A stretch of DNA of 64,000 bases from Trichoplusia ni (Eukaryota > Arthropoda > Insecta > Lepidoptera > Noctuidae): NCBI RefSeq assembly GCF_003590095.1, contig NC_039488.1, positions 10,540,001 through 10,604,000 of the forward strand. Reading direction: 5' to 3'. Shown here one piece after another: positions 38,293 to 50,287 of this stretch. Every line of letters starts with the position of its first letter. Position 1 is the first letter of the stretch. The translations under genes were made by a program, and so were the position numbers. The notes beneath the pieces were generated by a model. The model made no database searches, had not been told where the DNA came from, and worked only from the letters and a program-made list of their open reading frames with translations.

Positions 38293-41200
38293 TACTTGTT
38301 TTGTTCTTATTTTTCGGCTGTCGGTGTTTCTGATTTTGTTTATTTATTACTTTTATTGGGACGAAAATAATTACGAATTATCATTATTAGACAGGTAATA
38401 AAGTGAGACCAGGAAAAGAGTAAAAGGAAATAGAAAATTTTGTGTTCCATTTTATTAGAAAAAAATATAAATGGACTCCTCTGGTCAATATTTTCCTGTA
38501 TCATAATTGTTATCAAAAGGTCAATAAACAGGTAACAGCACATTTCCTCCAAATTTACCTTCACAACATTTACGATAGCCAATATTCCAAGAAAACCCTC
38601 TACTTAACTTTGACGGGAGCGAATTAAACCGAAAAGCTCCGAATTAAAAAAAAAATCTCAGTCCCATATTTTTCTTAGACGTGACGTCATATTAGAAATT
38701 GGGTCACGCGACAAACAAGGTAAGGACAAGATAATTATGGATGTCATTCAAACAATGATGAATGGCGGACTGTATGAGCCCATCAAAATTCATTCTGAGT
38801 ATTTGAACTTTGACGCACATCAAAGAAAGAGTAAGGTTGGTGACGTTATTATTTTAACAGGCACGTTTCCTAAAATATTATTTGTAGTCCGGATTTTTTT
38901 GGTCCCAATTATTAAAATCCTTGTGATTTGTTTGTTCCAATGTGCCCTTGTCATCCCATTTTTAGTTGCAGGTTCATTTCTTTAAAACCCCTGACGCACA
39001 AATATAATAGTTATAATTGACGTGTCTGTCTATGACATTATAGCTCCCGATCGCATAAAGCGGTTTCAATTGCGTTTTTTTTTTATTTTGTATTAAACTT
39101 TACATATATACTAAGTTTATATGTATAACTGTAAATTATACATCCCGTACATATTTCTACTGTGTCGGGAGTCAGACTTGGATGAAAGAGATTCTCCAAC
39201 GCTCTAATAATGTTCAAAGTACAACAATTCGATCCTAAAAAGTTAGTGTAATACACAAACTAGTTGAGAGTTTACTAAATACTAGTTTCAATCTTACAAA
39301 AGTAATGAGATAATTTAAATTCTTAAGACATTCGACCACATTCTCCTGTCACTACAAATCAACATTTGAAAAAAGGAATGTATTTTTAAACACGCCTCAC
39401 CTTGTTACACGATTTACTAAGAATTGCGAGAATAGATTCAGTTGTAACGTAATGAAACATTGTTGATTTTAATATGCCTAAATACACTGCACAGATGGCG
39501 AGGGTTTGCCAAATGTAACCAATTACTAGTCAAAATAGTAAGAAGCGAATTCCAACGGTAGGTAATGAACAAGAATATTTATTTTTACATTAACTTCTTT
39601 GCCGTCAGTTTGTTGAACTGATTTATCTAATTACTAGCCTTGTTGTGGAAAAACAAACGATCAAGAGCGATTCGGTCCCGCGATATTGAAGGTTCAGTAG
39701 AAATAGGCCAAAGAGAAACAAATTTGTTGGTTGTTTATAACCGCAAAAACCGTTGCTTAACCTAATAGTAACCGACTAATTTAGAGTTTTTTTTATTTTT
39801 ACAATGTATTAAACACAACATCTTTATGAATATTTTATCCTACTTTTTATTTTTTATCAGTATTGAAAACATCTAACCAACATTAATTTGGAATTAATGA
39901 ATGATTAAAGTTTAAGAACGCAATGAATCTAAGAATCAATGTATCGAGAACCTATACTATGTTAATACATCCTTATTACACTTTTAATTGATCCCTAAGT
40001 GAAACTACAATTTATTACGTTTCTAGTAGTTTTAAAGGTAATTTTCCTCCTTTCTACAAGTTTCACTCCACGGGTAAACTTTAAATATGTAACGTAATAT
40101 GCGGTTAAATATGTTAACACGATAGTTTAAAAACTTGCGGCAAAAAGTACTTCTGATAAATATAAATATTTTCTCTAACTATGAATGAATTAAAACAAAG
40201 TATTGTCTTAGAAAATGTATTTTATCTCCTTATTTCAATATAGATTGTAGGTACCGAAAATAATGAAAGTGGTATATCTTTTTTTAAGAAATCATTACAT
40301 ATTTACTTCAAGGTTTAATAATAAGTGAACAAAAATAGCAAGGTAAGGTAAAGATGATGGCAAAATATTTCAATTCAAATTGAAAATATTTTTTTGCTGT
40401 AATACCTTCACAATCTCTATTTATAACATGTTGCCGTTTATCTTCTTTTTGAAAGACCTATTCAACTACCCATTACGTATAATCCGAAAAAAATGTATCA
40501 TAACAACGCTTAAACCGCAAACTAAAAGAGTACCCTCGCCATAGGGTCACCTACGTGCTATCCAACCTCCATACTTTTGTCAATGTGAATAAGAAGTTCA
40601 ATACGGAGCCGACGCGTATGTCACGTGTCTTGTTAAGGACGTGCCTGCAACGGTAATGAGACAACTGATGACGTAGCCAGCTACTTGGTTATGCCGATAC
40701 GATGATGGATTTCTCCGGTTTTATGCTAAAAGGAGTTCGAATTTCGTTCGGAGGTTAGGAATAGAACGAGGTTTCATATCGACCTATTTGATTTGGAATG
40801 GTATAGTGAATGTATTATTTTCTTCAATATTAATCTTTACCGCGCCAAAAGTGAGCGTTTTTGATTAAAAAAAGAATACTTTTTGACCAGTTTCTATAAC
40901 ATTCCCTTAAATGAAAAGCATTGCTGCTGCGTAGGAGATAGCGTACTCTCATCTCATTCTGCAATTTTATCTATATTAAATAGGTAGGTTTGCTTAGAAT
41001 TAATGTTTAGATATAATATAGCAAGCAATTAGCAGCTCCTACTGTAAATGTAAAATCATTCTTGGCAGTACTCTTATTGTATTATGAGCTATGCACAAAT
41101 AAAAAACCAAACCAAACAAAAATTTCCTACAAAAACAATAGTCCAAAATAGATCACTAATTTCCAAACTTCTTCCAAATAGGTTTTATTTGCTCATCGTT

Positions 41201-42430
41201 TAGGAGTGGAGTGTCTAAGTGGGTGATCACGGTAACAATGTTTGTGAATCATAGCCACGGAAAAGTTACGATTCTTAGTAAACATAGTACGTATCGGATT
41301 AGGTGTAGTTTTGTGTTTGTATTTGACTAACTGTTTGTCGAGACCTCACGCGTCTGCGATAGTTACCGTAATCAGTTACGTCATATGGGCACGTTTTGTC
41401 ATTTTGAGAAGTTTGTAGATTTATTCGGTTAGGTGTTAAAGCCTCACGGTCATGTTTATTTATTATTTATTGGTTAAAAACGTAAGGTATATTATGATAG
41501 GAATCAAATTCCAAATTAATAAAAATTGTGGAGCATAGTTTTCTTATCCGATCTCGTTGTTAAATTTAAATCATCTTGGAGTGTGTATTTAACAGTATTA
41601 TGTGTGACTACAACTGTGTATTATGGTATTTAAAAAGTACATGTCATGATAATTAAAAACAAATAAATTAGGTTTGTTTTTTGCACATTCTGAGGTTAAG
41701 AGATTAATAATATGAAATATGCAAGAAGTGTTTAACCATTCACGGCATTAAATAGTTAGATAACAAAGTTAAACTTTTATTTCGAACAAAACATAAATTT
41801 CACCCGAGAGTTACTTACAAACAAGATTTCGTAAAAAAACTTTGGTTACATTTATAGAAGCAAATAGAATTTCGAAACAAAAAAGTGAAACTTTGTTTTT
41901 GAAACAAAAGCCTGGAGGCCCGTCTAAGTCCGGAACTCCTGAAATTTGTAAATGTTAAAACAATTTGTTTTTATAAGGTTTCCTCATGGATGTATTTTGG
42001 GTCCGTACCCCATGACGACACTTTCGAATTCCACGAAATATTTCGCAAAAGAAACCGTACGAGTGATATTTTTCTAAACATTTCGAGTTGCGAAAGCTTT
42101 TTAATAAAAGGTGTTGAACATTTTATGGGGAAAAATATGAAAAATCAAGAGAACAATTTTTTTCATTATTATTATTTTGGTCTCATATAATCAAATTGTA
42201 CAATTATTCATATACATAATTGTATTATAAATTTTGCAAATTAGAAACTAACAGTTTCGAAACGGCTTTTTTATCACAAATTTTGCTGTTGGACATGTTA
42301 TATAATTCATTTAACTGACTACATGTTATTAAATCCGTATGTCAATATAATAATGTGAGCGAAAAACTTCTAGCAAATCGAAAATATTTACAATATTAAA
42401 GGAATCTTTTACCGTAACGTTTCGATAGCT
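38293..42430. other. Non-coding stretch, probably intronic or upstream of the receptor
   Basis: No exon or element with clear ends was identified. If the receptor's first exon lies further right, this is intron 1. Short open frames at 38737-38985 and 41990-42190 have no recognisable family and no convincing splice context. Confidence 0.5.
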
Positions 42431-42568
42431 TTATCCCATCTCGAAGGTAATTCGTCTCGGCGCATTCCGTATTATCTGGCATTCATCCCGTCTATCCGTC
42501 ATCTTAGCACTCACTCCTTTCTTACGCAGATCATCCTTCACACAATCCATCCATTTCGTTTTCATTCC
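42431..42568 (-). pseudogene. RTE-type LINE, C-terminal fragment of the reverse transcriptase protein
   Basis: Forty-five codons plus a stop on the minus strand, beginning GMKTKWMDCVKDDLRKKGVS. This resembles the C-terminal tail of RTE-clade LINE proteins (pattern GRPxxRWxDxVKxDLxxxG). Upstream RT motifs are absent, so it is a short 5'-truncated or decayed fragment. The clade name is from memory of the tail motif. Confidence 0.6.
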
Positions 42569-43456
42569 ACTTAGTTTACTTATAACGGTATTATTAAGAA
42601 TATCTATACATACTTTGTGCTTTTATTGTATAAAACTCTCTGTCGAAATTTTTTCGCGAAAGTTATTTAATCATGATTAATTCCGCATACCATTTGATCA
42701 TATGTATTTCCATTGAAATCACGATATCAAAAAATGTAACTTAATTAATAATTCAAAAAATTCGCAACTCATTCCAAATTGTAGCCATATAAAAATAAAC
42801 ATTACAATGGGAACTCTAATTATACGAATCACGCATCACATACTATCTTTAGATACCAAATTTAAATAAATAAGAAAAACAATTCCTAAAAGAATTATTT
42901 CTATTCGGCCGTTAAGATCATTTAAAACCTCCATACATCTACACAAAGATTTATAAGACAAATATCACAACGTTGGGTGGTAATACATTTTGTGAATATT
43001 ATTTATTGCTTTCATTCTATTAACGGAGACGACCGGAACGATAATACAAATGATTAATATTGTATTGCGTGGGTGTTGATGTTATTGAATGTCAATTCCT
43101 TGTCACTAAGTGTTTTTGATAAGGAAGTGCATAAATAATGGGCGAAACAATCGTATCTCTGTGAAGGATTTGTATGAGTGTAGGACTTATAAACTGGGAG
43201 TGTAATACCGCCACTTCGGCCTTCCGTAACCGAGGCCAAGTAACTCTACGATCGGTGACGAATAGTGATAAATCGTATTGATATAAATACTAATGCTTTG
43301 ATATTCAGGATAGTTTTAGAGTCAATGGAGATAAATTGACTCTCCGTGTGCGTGAAAATGAACAAATATTTAAAAGAAAGAAAGTTACAATATCAGCTGA
43401 CTATATCTACGATACAATGTCGTACGGTAAGCTCAATTGCTTTTAGGAATGACTAG
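42569..43456. other. Non-coding stretch
   Basis: No gene or element ends are recognised. A 61-codon minus-strand frame at 43054-43239 has no known features. Confidence 0.5.
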
Positions 43457-43562
43457 TTTTTTAGGGTTCCTTGCTCAACGGGTAAATACGTTATGTTATT
43501 AGTGAGGCACGGCTGTTTCTCCGTCTCTGCTTCCGTCTGTCACCAGGCTGTATCTCATATGA
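43457..43562 (+). repeat. Insect 'GGGTTCC...CTGTCACCAGGCTGTATCTCAT' repeat fragment
   Basis: TTAGGGTTCCTTGCTCAACGG, then CCGTCTGTCACCAGGCTG and TATCTCAT. This matches a very common insect interspersed repeat whose intact copies begin TTAGGGTTCCGTACC and include CCGTCTGTCACCAGGCTGTA. A second, inverted fragment is at 49145-49222. Family membership is from motif memory. Confidence 0.6.
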
Positions 43563-43955
43563 GTATTGTATGAAACGATATTTAAAAAAAGAAAACTGTT
43601 TTTATTCGTACACAGCAGCGTCGTACAGACTTTGATCTAATATAAAACTAACACGAAGATTGGTAAAACATTCTAAAAGAAAGTAACCCAAGGTGACAAT
43701 CTAATAATAAAAATCATTTTATTTTAGTACACAGCTCTTATGATTCTAGTTTACAAGTGTGACTTATACTTCTTGGCACATATCACGACTCTTTTTATTG
43801 GTGACGTCATGCGCAGACAATCTCAGATAGTGAAGGAATGCCGATAATGTACCGACAAGTAATGAGGGAATTTGTTTTGGTATGTCTGAACAAAGTGCAG
43901 TGTTTTATATTGATTTGTTGCAAAATCTTATCGTCGAATGTTTTATTTTTTAACG

Positions 43956-44180
43956 ACGACCTCCGTGGTCGAGTGGCGTACGCACCGGTTTCAAGGTGTC
44001 GCTAGCTCTGAGGTCCCGGGTTCGATCCCCGGTCGGGTCAATGTAAAAATTCACATTTCTACATTGTCTTGGGTCTGGGTGTTTGTGGTACCTTCGTTGT
44101 ATCTGAATTCCATAACACAAGTGCTTCAGCAACTTACTTTGGGTTCAGAACAATGTATGTGATGTTGTCCGCATTTATTT
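43956..44180 (+). mobile_element. tRNA-derived SINE, copy 2
   Basis: The head GACGACCTCCGTGGTCGAGT contains the A-box region, and the B-box is GGTTCGATCCC at about 44020. The tRNA-unrelated body continues through GGGTCTGGGTGTTTGTGGTA and TTACTTTGGGTTCAGAACAA, ending GTTGTCCGCATTTATT. The head would be transcribed by RNA polymerase III from its internal promoter. It is nearly identical to copy 3 at 50061. Confidence 0.88.
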
Positions 44181-47100
44181 TTGTTTTTATCAGCTTTATT
44201 GCATAGCAACTGTTTTTTGCCGTTGGGAGTGTGTACGTCATCTTGCTTCTAAAATGATAGCAGTGTTTTTGACTTTGAGACTTTATAGTACAGGTCAATG
44301 AATTAAAATAAAAATATATTTTTTTGTCTAAATAAAGCTTCAGTGTTCAATTAGGTAAATAATAAAACTAACTCAAGAAAATCCTCACAATAATTTCATT
44401 TGTAACGGATATTTTCTTGACAAGCATATAAATTAAATTCATAAAGGAAAGCTATCGGATACCAGGGCGACAGCAGGTATAAGGAGTAAAAATATTTCAA
44501 CCACGCAAGTCACGTACTCGCTCCGTAATAACTAGGACAAAGGGGAGTAAATACGCCTGAAAAACCTTCTTCGTTATTCTGTTTGCCTGGTCTTGATTAC
44601 TGTTACATTTCGATAATGATTTTATAAATGTTTTGAAGATACATTTTATAATCGAACAGTTTCCATGTTCTTATTAATCAGTACGATATTATGATTTATG
44701 TGAAGGTTAACGAAAGAAGAATGCGAATTCAGCTACTACGAATTTTGTTCTACTTAAAGTGTCCAACACGTCCTTTTCATTCCAATTCTTAGACGCTTCT
44801 TTTGCGATCATAAAGCAACAAAATCTTAGTTTTAATTAAGTTTCCTCGAACCAAAATTGAACTGTAAGGGAACAAATTGTAAATTGGAATAAACGTAAAA
44901 GTATGGTGCCCTTAAAAAGTATGCTAACTACGCACTCAGCTGGCTTTACGTCGTTTGAAGTGGTGTTCGCACTTCGTGTGAGAAAAGCCTGGATCTCTCA
45001 GAACCCCGTCCAAGAAAACATTACCCTCCTTCGTACAGTCGGTTAAAAAATAGGCTGCGAACTGTCGTAATTGTTACCAAACATAGCCTGTTTGTGGAAA
45101 TTGATTTGTAGAATTCTTTTTTTAGATAGGTAGACCAAAATGTTACCTCCATTTTTCTCCTTTACTACTATTATAGTCGTATAAATTTAGGCGAATTTGA
45201 AACTCTCTAAAGCTTAGGACACATTCAATTCTCAATTCTTTGAACAAACCTTATAATAAATCATAAAAACGTTTTGTCCTGATGGAACAATATCATCATT
45301 TCTTCTTCCCCGAACCGCACACATAACCGCTTCACGATCATGAAGGGTACTACCGGTGTTATATAATATAGGAGACCATTTTTCCGCCTTACGGCAGGTA
45401 ATAGAATGTAAATATTTTCGCTTCCAACTCATCTCTTGGCCATAGGCCTTGTTGTCAGATGCGTAAAGTCAGAATATTGTCTGAAACGAACACTTATCTG
45501 GATAAGAGTATTCATGTATAGCTCTACATAACTAAATCCTTATATGGAGACTATTACCTCAGAATGTTAAAATGTTACTCGCTGTAAGATGTTTCCTAAG
45601 ACAATATTAATTTAGGAAAGATTGAAAAATCGTTTTTGATTCTATAGTTCTTCGTGTGTTTTTTTTTTTAAAGAGAAGTTGCATAAAGTCTAAAAAATTT
45701 AGTGCTCGATAAATAAACACAGGCATATTATATAGTTACTGTTACTACTGAAGGACTTTGGGATACACCGCATTAAAATACATATTCCTGATCAAGTAAC
45801 AATGGAAACCTTTCCATGTACAGATTTTCGATCCATAAGTTACCACGTTTTATAATCTTCATGTCAAAACCGTAACATTAAAAAACGGTACAGTTAAAAG
45901 ACCATCCATTTAATCCCATTGTATGTGGCCGCTGAAGGAAGCATACATTTACAATCCCCCTTTTATTATCTGACAAAGTTATCTCCACAAAGATATATCA
46001 GGACATCTCTGCAACTGACGGTCTTACGGTACTTAACAATATTTATTTCGGCACTAGGGGCAGTATATTTTTTGCAGAGAATGCTCATATTAACTGAATC
46101 CTATCTTGAGAGAATGAATGTGGTGCGTGGAGGCTCGAAGCAATCTCTTTAAGTGGCCCCCGCCACAATACAGACACGCCGCAGTATTGTGAAACTGAAA
46201 TAACATTGATTTCTGGTCCTTTGAGACGGACTAAAAAAGAAATAAGGTCTTCAATTTATAAGCCGGGGAAAATGCTGGTCTTTTCGCTACACTTTGATTT
46301 AATTCAAACATTTTTCTCGGTTCGGCTGTTGAAAAGCAAATGAGAATCAACAATGAGCGCGGATTATTTATGTGATTCAAGATGAACAATGTTTGGCGAA
46401 TAAAGAAATATACACATTTAATATCGCAATATTTGTCAACGTTATTTAAAAACTTCTGTTCCTTCTTTATAGCTAGGATCTGCCTTTTTGTGGTATATTA
46501 GTTATTTATTTTTTCCAAAAGATCTTGGTGTGTCCTTCATCTAACTTGCATCATATTGTTACAATTTGTTCGACCGTGCATGTTTCACGTGACCTAATTT
46601 TTCAAGAATCTCAAGGTCGGTCGCTTTGCGAGCAATTTGCTCTAAGTCATGCGAAATGCAATTTACTTTGCCGTGTGTTTTACGTAAAAGAAATTATGAA
46701 GCGAGTTTAACAAATTACATTGTTTACAATGTATTTCTTTACAAATTTTAGAACTTATTTCTTAGCTAGTAGTAATAAACAGAAGTGTATTCATTGTTCT
46801 CAAGATCAAATATCATCATCATTCGACCATCACTTCAATAGTCCATAAGATACATCCTGTGCCGAGTGTTTATCGTCGAAACTTACTCTCCATTCACGAC
46901 AACTTACATATTGACACATACCTAGCAAGTACACACCACCCACAGTGAGTCAAAAGCTCTCGCAGCCACACACCGTCTTTATTTGATCAGTGTTTCACTG
47001 TACAAAAGCGAAACAGATCACGCGTAAACCAATGAACATACAGAATGAATAAAAGCACACATTATTTATTTTCGACTAGTCATTTCCAATTTGCCCGGCC

Positions 47101-47428
47101 TCCCCGACAAGCTGAAATTGTTGGGACGGGTTTAATGTGGAATTAATTTATTTTCAAGCATGATTTCATGTCAATTTTTCGGTTATTCTTTATCAAAAAG
47201 AGAACTGTAGTTTTCGGGAATGAATAAAGATTTTTCGTTAATTGACTGGGTTGTTTTAACTGTTTATTAATGTAAATTGAGTCATACGGCCGCTTGGTCT
47301 TTTGATCCGAAAAAATGGAAATAATACAACCAATTCAACAACTAAGACAATAAATACTAAAGACAAACACAATAGGTAGTATTAATTGCTAACATTTTAA
47401 CGTTAAGCCAGAGCTGTTAACGGCAAGT
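44181..47428. other. Non-coding stretch
   Basis: No gene is recognised. At about 46169-46196 a small inverted repeat (CACAATAC...GTATTGTG, 12-base loop) lies in a GC-richer patch, GTGGCCCCCGCC. The region before it has a 77-codon open frame without recognisable features. Confidence 0.5.
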
Positions 47429-47615
47429 CGGAAAGCCCGTTGCAGCCCCGATAAGGACAAGGAGTGACCGTCATTAATGCTAAACACTTTTCGAAACACT
47501 AGGAAGCTATCGACAATCCCCGCCCACTCGCCCGCTTATCAGCTCTGACTGTTAGGGCCTACGCACATCGCACACGGCGTAATTTAATCGCGTCAACGTG
47601 ACCGCGACGGCTCAA
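47429..47615. promoter_or_regulatory. GC-rich island, possible promoter or conserved regulatory region
   Basis: About 190 bp with clearly higher GC than its surroundings. It includes a GGGCGGGG box on the minus strand (CCCCGCCC at about 47519) and many CpGs. No coding sequence was recognised. Its location upstream of the receptor's visible exons, with no other gene around, makes a promoter or first-exon role possible but unproven. Confidence 0.25.
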
Positions 47616-47621
47616 AGACAG

Positions 47622-47890
47622 TCTATACTAATATTGCGAACGTTAAAGTAACTCTGTCTGTTTATCTGCCGGTCTGACTGTCTGTTTTGCTTTCACAGCT
47701 TTACAGCTTAACTGATTATAATAAAAATTGGTATCGGGGTAACTTGAAACTGAATGAAGGTCTTGGACATCGAGAAGCGACAGGCAAAAACTAGTGGAAT
47801 ATAAACCGATGAAATGGAGACATCTGTGCACATTTGTACAACAAAATCGTGATTGAACAGCAAAAAGTAAAACTTTTATTTGGTAGCGAC
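47622..47890 (+). mobile_element. Helitron-like element, decayed copy with 5' end only
   Basis: It starts TCTATACTAATATTGCGAACG, followed by a CTGTCTG-rich stretch, GCTTTCACAGC and AACTGATTATAATAAAAATTGG. This is the arrangement of the abundant lepidopteran elements beginning TCTATACTAATATTATAAA and ending GGCAACAGCTAGT. No CTAG end is found, so the 3' limit is approximate. Confidence 0.5.
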
Positions 47891-48398
47891 GCGGCGACGA
47901 CCAAGACCCCAATCTTATTTCAAACCAGAATTTGAATCTAAATTTAATTCAGTTGATATTTTCTTTTTAATTTACCTCTCCCCTGAATTAACCAGTATTA
48001 CACGTAATAAACAAGACGTATATAATACATTGTGTACATAGTCCCTAATAAAACAAGTAAAGGTCTCCATACATCAGACACAAGGCTTTAATTTAAACTG
48101 TAAGCAGTAAAACTTTCATTGCCTTCAAATAACGATGGGGCCGTTTTAGAGTTTATGGCTCAGTATAAACGTATAGCGGATGTAACAATGTTGGGCAGTA
48201 GGTTGTATATCCAGTTTAAGTTAAATAAATACTTCGGTTTCCCGAGTGTTTTCAGTAGGTTTAAGGATTTTTTTCAATTTAATTTGTAGAACACTGGCTG
48301 TTTAAAAACCAATGAATACCTATGTTGTGTTATAAGGTTTAAAATAATGTTTTGTTTTCGTGCATACCAAAGTTTACAAGTTCAAACTTTAGCTTACT
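47891..48398. other. Non-coding stretch
   Basis: I see no recognisable feature here. Confidence 0.5.
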
Positions 48399-48688
48399 AT
48401 TGCAATGAAACTACTTTTACGGATTTAATCGCGGTTTAATTTTAGATTTTAGTTCCAAACCCAAGAGCTTGCGCTGCAAGACATCATGACACAATGAGCT
48501 CATACTGCGTAGGTCGGACCTCAAATAATTAATTAAAATATGAAGGTAGAACGAGCAACATATACTGTCAAGACGAACGCCATCTCAGTCTGCCCGTGAC
48601 CATGATACCTGCAAAGGTTTCGAAACGTCGGGAACTAAAATCTAAAATTAAACCGCGATAAAATCCGTAAAAGTAGTTTCATTTCAAT
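48399..48688. mobile_element. MITE with 58-bp terminal inverted repeats
   Basis: The left arm (48399-48456) begins ATTGCAATGAAACTACTTTT and ends TTTTAGTTCC. The right arm (48631-48688) is its reverse complement with only two mismatches in 58 positions. The 174-bp centre has no coding capacity and includes GTCTGCCCGTGACCATGATA and GGTTTCGAAACGTCGG. This is a non-autonomous fold-back element. No clear target duplication was read, so its superfamily is undetermined. Confidence 0.85.
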
Positions 48689-49144
48689 GTCTAACATTCG
48701 CGTAAACCTAAGAAACCACTATTTAGCTTACAACATTAAATAAGAATCTTAGTCAACAATATATAATTCCCCAAAATAGAATTATATCCAAACAATATTC
48801 TAGCAAATTGGTATTCGACAAACCTATTGGTCGGTCTCATTGGCTTTGAACAGACAAAGTTCGAGACAACGCGAAACCCGAAAGTTTGCCAGCCGTTTTA
48901 ACACTAAGATATCGGTATCCCCCAATAATTGGATTGCCGAGGTCAGGTTGGTGTCGCTGGAGTACAGCTTGTGGACTTGTATAAGTGTTTACCCACACCT
49001 ATTTTCTAAGACAACTCTAAACAGTTCCAACTTTATATTTCGATGTATTTAATTCAAAGAAGGTTGTAATACTATTATTAATAACTTTACTAAAAACCAG
49101 TCAAGTACAATTCGTTAATCGCTGTATCTAATACGTTTTATTAC
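48689..49144. other. Non-coding stretch
   Basis: A 70-codon plus-strand frame at 48840-49052 lacks recognisable features; nothing else is seen. Confidence 0.5.
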
Positions 49145-49222
49145 ATACAGCCCTGTGACACACAGACAGACAGCCAAATAGCGAAACTTTAATAATAAGG
49201 ATCCCTTTGTTTAAGGAACCTA
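49145..49222 (-). repeat. Second, inverted fragment of the 'GGGTTCC' insect repeat
   Basis: Read on the minus strand: TAGGTTCCTTAAACAAAGGG, then GGCTGTCTGTCTGTGTGTCA and CAGGGCTGTAT. It is the same family as the fragment at 43457-43562, diverged. Confidence 0.5.
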
Positions 49223-50060
49223 ACTAATGCAATACTTTTACGATATCAGGCTAATACAACACCAATTTGTAACTTCATAACGAGTGCAGTAAAGAATTAA
49301 ATCGCAAGACCATGTTCTTGTACCATCTAGATGTATTGTACACTTTTGCTGATAATCGAAGTTTACGGGGGTGGATGTCGGAGTCTAGTAATTAAATTAA
49401 CACGTGAATATTTTAGTATAAACGAGTCTTGAAGCCCTTAATAGAATCAGAGTAGGGAGCGTGGGTGGAACCGCTTATACTGAAAAATGATACGAGACCA
49501 ATCTTCCCTATATTTTGTCTAAACATAGAACATTTTGTCTTTCTCGTTTTATGTGATCAGGACGTTGTTCGTCTGTTTTCCTTGTTCGTTCAGATCCCAC
49601 GCATATTGTTAAGTTTAGGAGCCGGTTTTAAATGAACTCATTCAACATTCATTTCATTGTATCAAAGTAAGAGGACCAATTTATTTTAGTAAGTAGAGCG
49701 AATGCTTTCTTGAAGTATGTAGTTTATTTTAATTTAAAGAATCTGTGTTTTTTTAGATCAGAACCTAACTTATAGGGTTAATTCTTACCGATAAAGCAGC
49801 AGTCAGCGTCTCTAAATTAAAAAGTACCTACAGGCGACAGCACTTGCTCGAATGACTGTTAACTTTTGACTCACGTATTTAAGATTCAATTTTTTTTGTA
49901 CTTTAAAGACGTTGCCAGCCAGTCTTTCGTTAGTGATTGACACTTATAGTAATATCAGTTGTGTAAGCGTGACAGCGCAGTAAACGGCGTAGGGCGGCAT
50001 CTCTTTTTCACAACCTGAATAAAAATGCTTAAAGAGTTGATGGTGGTTCCTTAGCATTTT
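49223..50060. other. Non-coding stretch
   Basis: No gene or bounded element is recognised. Confidence 0.5.
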
Positions 50061-50287
50061 GACGACCTCCGTGGTCGAGTGGCGTACGCACCGGTTTCAA
50101 GGCGTCGCTATCTCTGAGGTCCCGGGTTCGATCCCCGGTCGGGTCAATGTAAAAAAATCACATTTTCTACATTGTCTCGGGTCTGTGTGTTTGTGGTACC
50201 TTCGTTGTATCTGAATTCCATAACACAAGTGCTTTAGCAACTTACTTTGGGTTCAGAACAATGTATGTGATGTTGTCCGCATTTATT
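50061..50287 (+). mobile_element. tRNA-derived SINE, copy 3
   Basis: Same structure and orientation as copy 2, with the head GACGACCTCCGTGGTCGAGT, the B-box GGTTCGATCCC and the end GTTGTCCGCATTTATT. It differs from copy 2 by few substitutions and small indels, including extra A and T bases in the AATGTAAAA...CACATTT segment, so both are relatively young. Confidence 0.88.

Noticed and set aside
38737..38985. An 82-codon frame with a hydrophobic C-terminal half
   Set aside because: No family features, splice context or codon pattern supports it; AT-rich Leu/Ile/Phe runs arise by chance here.
43956..44040. A tRNA gene (A and B boxes, cloverleaf-like head)
   Set aside because: The same head is followed by a conserved unrelated body at three loci, one with a target duplication, so these are SINEs.
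45919..46152. A 77-codon plus-strand frame near the inverted repeat at 46169-46196
   Set aside because: No recognisable domain, and it is isolated from any splice partner.
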